From assembly GCA_035765775.1 (NCBI GenBank), contig DASTWV010000053.1, positions 24,505 through 88,504 on the forward strand: a DNA stretch of 64,000 bases. Direction: 5' to 3'. The notes below the pieces were generated by a model. The model was not told the DNA's origin, did no database searches, and saw only the letters and a program-made list of their open reading frames with translations. Below, piece by piece: positions 63,907 to 64,000 of this stretch. The position numbers and the translations under genes were made by a program. The DNA comes from Actinomycetota bacterium (GTDB lineage Bacteria; Actinomycetota; CADDZG01; JAHWKV01; JAOPZY01). Within the stretch, counting starts at the first letter, position 1, and every line of letters starts with the position of its first letter.

Positions 63907-64000
63907 ATGGGTCACATCCGGAGGCTCCTAGGCCGCCACAAGGACATCCCGCCGGAGGATGTTTCTGCGCCCGGTCCCGTGCAAGACGCGCCTGAGCGAG
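63907..64000 (+). CDS. Possible start of a gene cut by the window edge
   Basis: An ATG at 63907 opens a frame that is still open at the last base: MGHIRRLLGRHKDIPPEDVS and then a Pro/Ala/Asp-rich run. No clear ribosome binding site and no family. It may be the start of a plus-strand gene or chance. Confidence 0.25.
   Translation, partial: MGHIRRLLGRHKDIPPEDVSAPGPVQDAPER

Overview
This 64 kb window is a chromosomal segment of a very GC-rich bacterium, most likely a deep-branching member of the Actinomycetota (an Acidimicrobiia-, Thermoleophilia- or Nitriliruptoria-like lineage). That placement is inference. It rests on the GC bias, many GTG/TTG starts, actinobacterial SOS boxes, a lexA/LysM divergent pair, an actinobacterial-style cobalamin riboswitch, and gene order (amt-glnB-glnD; miaB-miaA-dapF; rimP-nusA-ylxR-infB; rpsO-pnp-M16 peptidase-dapB-dapA-rnj-ftsK). 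RNase Y and RNase J occur together, and the prolyl-tRNA synthetase is the short archaeal/eukaryotic-like type. I found no insertion sequence, prophage or CRISPR array.

Layout. 1-6 kb is accessory: a gene end cut by the window edge, a membrane protein, a Kelch lipoprotein, an ECF41-like sigma factor, a membrane-anchored secreted protein, a receiver protein lacking its phospho-acceptor Asp, a 500-base gene-poor stretch and a decayed phosphoesterase. 6.1-9.4 kb holds tRNA-Cys, a cobalamin riboswitch and btuFCD. 9.3-12.5 kb has membrane proteins, a membrane-oxidoreductase fusion and tRNA-Gly. 12.5-16.8 kb is the deoxynucleotide block: dut, nrdR and the B12-dependent reductase nrdJ. 16.9-18.1 kb is LysM protein/lexA around an SOS box, followed by gene debris. 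18.7-28.5 kb is one long minus-strand block: hflX, dapL, dapF, miaA, miaB, glnD, glnB, amtB. 28.7-33.4 kb is rny, recX and an intein-containing recA with its own SOS box. 33.4-45.7 kb is thpR, cinA, a RodZ-like gene, acyP, ftsK, rnj, dapA, dapB, a membrane protein and an M16 peptidase. 45.7-56.5 kb is pnp, rpsO, ribF, truB, nrnA, rbfA, a DUF503 gene, infB, ylxR, nusA and rimP. 56.6-64 kb has a cyclase, proS, two membrane proteins, rapZ, uvrC and an AbiEi/DUF559-like protein.

Links between genes. B12 uptake under a B12 riboswitch lies about 7 kb from a B12-dependent ribonucleotide reductase with its repressor NrdR. Lysine/meso-diaminopimelate synthesis is spread over dapA, dapB, dapL and dapF. 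Three RNA-decay enzymes (RNase Y, RNase J, PNPase) are present, the last two with low-complexity tails. LexA, RecA and the LysM protein form a compact SOS circuit.

Most interesting: a palindromic repeat of about 50 bases dispersed in three intergenic places; a DapF-like protein with both catalytic Cys positions read as Ser; a splicing-competent-looking RecA intein with an apparently dead homing endonuclease; a 26-bp-arm hairpin in the rpsO-pnp gap resembling the E. coli pnp autoregulatory leader; a receiver with Glu at its phospho-site; and a RodZ-like gene whose start codon was rebuilt by a 16-bp tandem duplication.
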